A stretch of DNA of 64,000 nucleotides from assembly GCA_002633005.1 (NCBI GenBank), contig NMRA01000582.1:195979-259978 (forward strand). Reading direction: 5' to 3'. Each line of letters starts with the position of its first letter. Position 1 is the stretch's first letter. A program made the translations under genes and the position numbers. Of this stretch, positions 58,730 through 64,000 are shown piece by piece. This DNA comes from Phoronis australis (lineage: Eukaryota > Phoronida > Phoronidae). The notes beneath the pieces are model-generated. The model saw only the letters and a program-made list of their open reading frames with translations, was not told the DNA's origin and searched no databases.

Positions 58730-59700
58730 ATAGTGATAAAAACTGAGTCACCTGTACTATTTTGCTTGATGTTGGTGAGACCATACAAGTATTTCCTCCA
58801 CAGAGCGTTTGTTACTGTTTTCCGTGTTAGCTGACGATGATTGCTTTGAAGTGTATTATTAAATAATTTTGCTTGGAAATATTGTAGATAAATTTTGTCG
58901 CCGAGTCTTGATGCTAACTTATAGTTGTGTACATACATGCATTACGGATTTCGACAAGACTGAGAGTTCTTGATTTTGTTTCTGGTGGTAGGAATGGCGT
59001 TTGTTCATGAGTGTTTGCCTTTTGCTTCTTATTTATATACAAGTATTATAGTGCAGTGTGAGTCGATAAAACTGGGGCACTGCTGTTGTAACTTAGTTTT
59101 GCGTAAGACCATTGACGTATTTACTCCCATGTATTTTGTTTCCATGAAGATCAGTCTTCTGGACACGTGTATAACGGATTTTGACAACTAGCAGATTTTA
59201 ATGTAAAAAAGCTAAGGCTGTAAGGAAAAGAATTTCTTTGTTAGAACTTAGCTTTGCTGTGTGTTTAGACAATACCAGAGTGTAGTGTGGGTTGATAAAA
59301 CTTGAGTCACCGAACTTTTTGTACAGACATCCTCGTATTTATCCAAGAGTGCGCTTACATTCAATCTGTCCAAACGATGCCTCATTAGACGTCATCTATA
59401 TAACATAATCAACAGCACTTACATAAATTTATAGAAGCTTTGAGCAAATGTATTTATTTCGCTGTGTCGTTATGGACTTGTACATGCCTGTACATGTGTA
59501 TTGCTTATCTTGATAATCGATTTATGGAGAATTTAGGTTGTGCTTAAAGTGTTAATAATGTTTTGTTTATTGATGCTTGGCTTTGATAATGTAGTGTATA
59601 TTGATATAATTGACACATCAATTCCTAAGATTTAGCTTTTGTGTAAGACCACGAGTGTTTTTGTATATTTCCGTGTTCAAACTGTCAAAGATATGGCCGG
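58730..59700. repeat. Four diverged repeat units downstream of the gene
   Basis: Units start near 58731, 59047, 59279 and 59588. They share a pattern TAGTGnnnnTTGATAAAACTnnGnCAC, then (G)TGTAAGACCAnnnGTATTT, with TTAGCTTTG words between units. Spacing is about 230-315 bases. May lie in a long 3' UTR. Confidence 0.6.
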
Positions 59701-62127
59701 TTTGTTGTCACCTGCTAGATTTGAATGTTTTTGATTGTGTGCTTTCATGAAGATATAAAATTAACATTATGTGATCTTATCAATATCACTTAAGTTCTGG
59801 ACTCCTGCTTTATTTTTGCTAATAACTGACCGCCATGAGTGTACCACGTACCCGTGCTCTTCCTTCAAGAACGCTTTAACGCCTGTCGATGTTTTTTGCG
59901 GAAGTGCTTGATCGAAACGTCGAGCCAATGCAAATTGGCTGAAGGCTGGTGTAAATAGAACGATAGATTTTAGTTATGAGGAATATTTTGTTTGTACCCT
60001 ACTATCGTAATCAGTGTAAATACATAGGGAGCACTGAGAAAGGGTTATAATTTGACTTTTACTGAGAGTTTCAAGCCTTATGTGTATCCATGTAATCTGC
60101 GTGTTTTATGCTTAAAGATGAACTTTGCTGAGACCTTTGTTTCTTAGTGTAGTAATCTTAGCACCGGATGAGAAATTTTGTCTTCAAAACTTAAAATGTG
60201 TGGCATAGACCGTGTGATCATTGTTACTTAACTGCTTCATTTGAAATATTACACGTATATACTCGGAATAGTACAAGGTTCTGTTTTGCATTTGATTTCA
60301 AGCCAATCCTTCGCAGCGGCTTTTATGGATTTCCTAGAGAAAGTCAATGAACAGTTGTAAAGTCGAGTCTTAAACAAACGAAAACATAAATACAGAAACA
60401 CGTACAGGGGGGTTCGGTCAGTGGTCAGGGGTCTGTTTGTTCAGAAATTTTGATGTAACTATCACTTCAAAATTACTGAATAACGTTTTGCCTTGACGTG
60501 TTTTTGCAGTTTAGAAATGACATGGAAATTACTAGCAAATACGACCATTACGCATTTTTTCATTCTTTTAAAGTAGACTTAAAAGTCTACTTTTTATATG
60601 TGGAAATTTGTTAAATAAATTATGACATTAACATCTGATGAGCTAATTTTCACAAAATATATCTCTAAGACTCAAATTAAGCACTACATATTTTTTCCCA
60701 AAAATACAATTCGAGCGAATGCAAGAAGATACGAGAACGAAGACAATAAAGATCTTCTTTACAAAAAGTACATGCATCCGAGTTCCATGACTCCAATCTT
60801 ATGTAAAAAAAGAATGACAGCTTATGATTCTATGCCATAGTCTAAAGTGAAACCAGATGATTTATGGATTTATTCCCACCACTCCTGTCCTGGACAAATA
60901 TTTATGCGGTATTCTCCCTTGAATTCAGGTTTTGTTTTTTTATGATAACCGTTAATTAAGTGAGTGTTGGCTTTTTATCTGAATACTCACTAAATGAGAC
61001 TCTTGAAGAGTTGCTAAAACATAGACAAGTAACAAACAGAGAATTTAGGTCAAAGGAACCCAAATATTTTTTGTAGATTGTGAATTTCCATGAAGTTCTG
61101 TAATTGATGGGAACATAATAAATCTCACACAAAAGTTTTGATAAGACAAAAATGCACAACTATCTGAAAGATCATGTACCCAGACGACTCAGTCAGTGAC
61201 TCAGGGGGATATTTCGGCCCTCTCGGGTATTGTTTTGGGTAGGTATACGGGATACTTTCTAGTCATTGTCTCTTAAATGAGATCGTCAATTTTCAAACCA
61301 GTAGGGCTCGTTTTATTTTTTTACACCGACAGACCAGCCTATGATACTGACAATTTCATTTTTCTATCTGACGGTTTGATAAATGTAATTGCAGGTTGCG
61401 AAAGAGATGTTTACGGTCAGTATTATAGATGGTGCAAGTAGTGAGCAGCACAGCCGTTGGTCGCCGTACCGCTAACTCGATAGGACGTGTTGTCCCTGAT
61501 TGAGAAAGAGTTTTTAGTTAGATTCAAGAATCACGATTGGCAGTGATTGGAACTGAATTCATTTGTAAACAATGTAATCAAAGTTTAAAGAACTTTAAAT
61601 GGTTACCTAATGGACACAAATGCAATACTGTATTCATGTTACTTCCGATTCATTAGCAGACAACCAGTGTAATGAATTGTCCGAGTTCTTAATTGTTTCG
61701 GAATTGTGGACATTCGAATTGGACCCTAGTGAACTGAAGGTAGGGAACATTCGGAGTAATAGACCTTTAAAATAGGCCTAGTGAACCTTCGAAAAACTGA
61801 CATGTAACCTTGGAAATCTTTTCCATCAAGTTTCTTGCTCGTCTGCGATCGAAGCTGTGTTCAATTGGCACTGGTTGATAAGAGAATGCTTTCTTCATTG
61901 ACCAAAGTCTTTATTAGGTGTAGACTTACTTTTCCATAATGTGAACATGCTCGTCGGGGTTTTCTCAGTGCAAGAAAAAACTCGGTGTCAGGTTTTTAAG
62001 CAACGACGGAGGAGTGACTGAACTTAGAAGAATGGAAACGCACACATCGACAATCAAAGTTTACTACAATGGATGAACGATATATCTGACGATCATTTTC
62101 AATTCGAAATTTTAATTAGTTGGTATA
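59701..62127. other. Non-coding, nothing recognised
   Basis: AATAAA at 60614-60619 could end a long transcript from the RNF213-like gene. A 72-codon frame at 60622-60840 has no recognisable features. Confidence 0.5.
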
Positions 62128-62278
62128 CAATGGCGGTCTTAGAGGGGGGCCAACAAGGGGGTCATGCCCCCCCCCCGTAAACTCTCCCAGATCCCATTTA
62201 GCAATTCGGGGGTGCGAATATCTGACGGGCAAAATCCTGGTTAATTCTCTGTCCTGGCCCCTCCCCGATCCGCCCCTG
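62128..62278 (-). mobile_element. hAT-like MITE, copy 4 (reverse orientation)
   Basis: The right end CCGATCCGCCCCTG and the internal GACGGGCAAAATCCTGG are the reverse complement of copies 1 and 2. GTATA flanks both ends (62123-62127 and 62279-62283), a possible partial target duplication. Confidence 0.75.
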
Positions 62279-62559
62279 GTATAGAAAGTTTATTTGACTC
62301 CCTCAGTGTCATTACCGGGCCTAGGTTATGAAGTCACCACGCGCATTCAATGCCGATGATAAACATGAAACCTCCTCTAATCGTCTGCACTACCCTGTCA
62401 ATGATCTACGCAAACACCCGGCAACGGGACGAAGTTGGCCGGTACGTGAAGCGCTTTCAGAGCCTCGAGTCGATTTCAAAATTATCAATTGTCGGCATTG
62501 TTATGAGTACCAGTAGCTGTAGCAATTTTGATGTTGTTGCCCATCTACACCCTATTTTT

Positions 62560-62660
62560 AACGGATAGGCTGGGGTTGGACCTTTCCTGCGGGGTTCGAT
62601 CCCTGGATCAAACTCCCCGGGCCGAACCCCCCTGCTGGCTGCGCGGGCCCGCCTGTAGTA
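62560..62660. other. GC-rich patch with a B-box-like GGTTCGATCC
   Basis: GGGGTTCGATCCCTGG resembles a tRNA T arm/B box, but no A box or cloverleaf is found upstream, so it is not called a tRNA. It may be a SINE relic or part of a GC-rich promoter region. Confidence 0.3.
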
Positions 62661-62880
62661 ACAAATCAATAAGACTGGTGGACAATGGACCTTTCATAGC
62701 GTTCGCAACAATGAATTTTTCATAAGATGTAAAAGAGAACATCCATTCCACACGTTTTACCTGTGTTGCACGCTAGGACTATGTTATTCCCAAGTTGCAC
62801 CGGTATATGTCGCCAACGCGGAGTTGCCGGGACCCCCCGGGACGGCGACTGGGATGCCTCACCGCAACTCACAGATGGCG

Positions 62881-62890
62881 CTATAAAATT
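62881..62890 (+). promoter_or_regulatory. TATA-like box before a candidate start exon
   Basis: CTATAAAATT at the end of a CpG-rich stretch (62780-62880), only about 25 bases before the ATG at 62913; that would leave almost no leader, so its role is uncertain. Confidence 0.3.
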
Positions 62891-62912
62891 TCAAGGTCAC
62901 TGAAGCCTGGAA

Positions 62913-62974
62913 ATGGGTCAAGCGGCGTGCGTGTCAAAAGATGATATTGCGAACGTCGTTGTTGGAGAAAGGAT
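62913..62974 (+). CDS. Candidate first exon, myristoylation-type N-terminus
   Basis: ATG at 62913 in good context (GAAATGG) reads MGQAACVSKDDIANVVVGER. A donor AGGAT|GTAAGG leaves two codon bases. Met-Gly followed by small residues and a Cys is the pattern of N-myristoylated, palmitoylated membrane-anchored proteins (family knowledge). Without splicing it stops after one more codon (ATG TAA). No downstream exon was recognised before the window ends, so this is tentative. Confidence 0.35.
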
Positions 62975-63699
62975 GTAAGGTATTTTTTATTGATGATGAA
63001 TGCTTACTTTCGTAATTTCTGCTTACTGAGAACATGGGATTTTCAATCTTCTCACATTTTGTCGAGTATCCAAACTTTGACAATGTCGAGTCATTCAGGC
63101 ACTATTCACAAAATGGTCGATTTGTTGAAAAGTTTGCACGCATGTTGCAACAAATTCCCGTGATATTTCAAAAGCGAAAATTGAACAACGGTAGTCTACA
63201 CTCTGTTGGTTTATCATGCATGATCACGTCGCCACGATTATGGTAGCACTCATAAACTTTCAAGCTATTAGTCGAGATCTTGAGATTCGTCTAAACAAGC
63301 GTGACTGCAGTGTTTGTGAGTCTGTGAGCGTACATACCATCTCAGGCTATGAGTTCATGACATGTTAGTGTCGCACTGCACATACACAGAGCTCCTTCTT
63401 CCCCTCTACAACAGTCTTCTGGAACTCAGATATATGTTTAGTCTGTCTGAGTCTGGAACAACTTACCTTCCCAGGTCGTTGGTGCTGTCTCTCTGGATCA
63501 CTTCCAGAGAGTCCTCCTCTCATGTTAGTCATCATAGCAGTTCATGCACATTGCACTGCACCCTCACACTGCACTTGTACGTACACACATCTCACCATTG
63601 CACATTTAATTTGGTAACATGCGCCACTTGACTTTGAGTATGAAGTGTTACTAGAGAGATAGAGCTTGAATTGCTGATGGCACAATGCTTGGGCTACTC

Positions 63700-63965
63700 C
63701 AGGAGGCCATTCCCGAGCTTCCCTGTTGAAAGCAGTGATGACATTCGGTTCCTCACCAAGTTCTTGTACTGGCAGCCAAGCAGCAACTTGCGCGATCATG
63801 TGTTTGCCGATGAGACCCATGGTTGCGTTAACAGCAGCGACAGTCCACGAGCACCTGCTAAGTCTTTGGTGGGAGGCATTGCGAAAAGGTCTAGGACGAA
63901 GTCCATAAGTTTCTGTTGCAGGGACGGAGTTCACGCACCTGTCAAGTGCAGTCTTCACTTGACTG
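63700..63965 (-). repeat. Coding-derived repeat, related to 42920-43190
   Basis: The minus strand is open from 63958 to 63542 (138 codons; MKTALDRCVNSVPATETYGL, then MGLIGKHMIAQVAAWLPVQE, VITAFNREAREW). The plus strand at 42920-43190 carries the same segment (GACTGTACTCGACAG, TGGCTGCCAGnACAAGAA, GCTTTCAACAGGGAAGCTCG) with stops. Probably part of an unidentified transposon protein. This copy is the more intact one and continues past the window end. Confidence 0.6.
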
Positions 63966-64000
63966 TGTAATGGATGGAAGGGGCTTTGAACAGCCTTGGC

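Noticed and set aside
62570-62620. tRNA gene suggested by GGTTCGATCC
   Set aside because: No A box, acceptor stem or cloverleaf can be drawn upstream.

Overview
This is animal nuclear DNA: AT-rich, with GT-AG introns, dense transposon debris and single-N scaffold joins (positions 7614, 16711, 44900). The repeat styles (Ty3/Gypsy gag with a coiled-coil leader, LINEs with a C-terminal zinc finger, hAT-like MITEs starting CAGnGGCGGAT) together with a giant RNF213-like gene suggest a marine invertebrate, most likely a cnidarian such as a coral. The species is inferred, not proven.

The gene of the window is a plus-strand RNF213 (mysterin)-like gene. The firm part runs 34028-57932: a 1.8 kb exon (34028-35832), three small linker exons (36472-36574, 39384-39520, 40925-41027), a gap-truncated exon (44901-45498), one 11.4 kb exon (45734-57173) with the stalk, the AAA+ motor and the E3 module, and a 25-codon terminal exon (57855-57932). 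Splice phases agree at every join that can be tested. Probable upstream exons lie at 29404-30037 and, less surely linked, at 16970-17019 plus 18189-18588. The protein keeps both active AAA+ Walker pairs and RNF213 hallmark motifs. It has no RING finger where one belongs, and its RZ-type finger is altered. The 1.8 kb exon and the gap-truncated exon are paralogous, so either the stalk is internally duplicated or two tandem genes have been merged.

Left part, 1-10 kb: nested retroelements. A LINE fragment lies at the edge, then a decayed LTR-element pol (RNase H/integrase), then a minus-strand LINE split by a Gypsy element (5082-7614). The LTR of that Gypsy element carries a cluster of heat-shock-element-like sites. 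Remains of a second LINE copy follow. 10-16.9 kb holds tandem duplications, microsatellites and MITEs.

Middle, 17-34 kb: 5' exons of the gene(s) scattered among a fold-back element (18967-19955), a 5.35 kb terminal-inverted-repeat element (21561-26910) containing hairpin-bearing 173-bp tandem repeats, and a seven-unit array of about 425-bp repeats (30.1-33.4 kb) rich in nuclear-receptor-like half-sites just upstream of the 1.8 kb exon.

Right part, 36-64 kb: introns with a 1.04 kb duplicated repeat (37029-38072 and 43854-44899), degenerate retroelement sequence, the main RNF213-like exon, a 3' region with diverged repeats, another MITE, a possible first exon of a further gene with a myristoylation-type start (62913), and a minus-strand copy of a coding-derived repeat also present at 42.9 kb.
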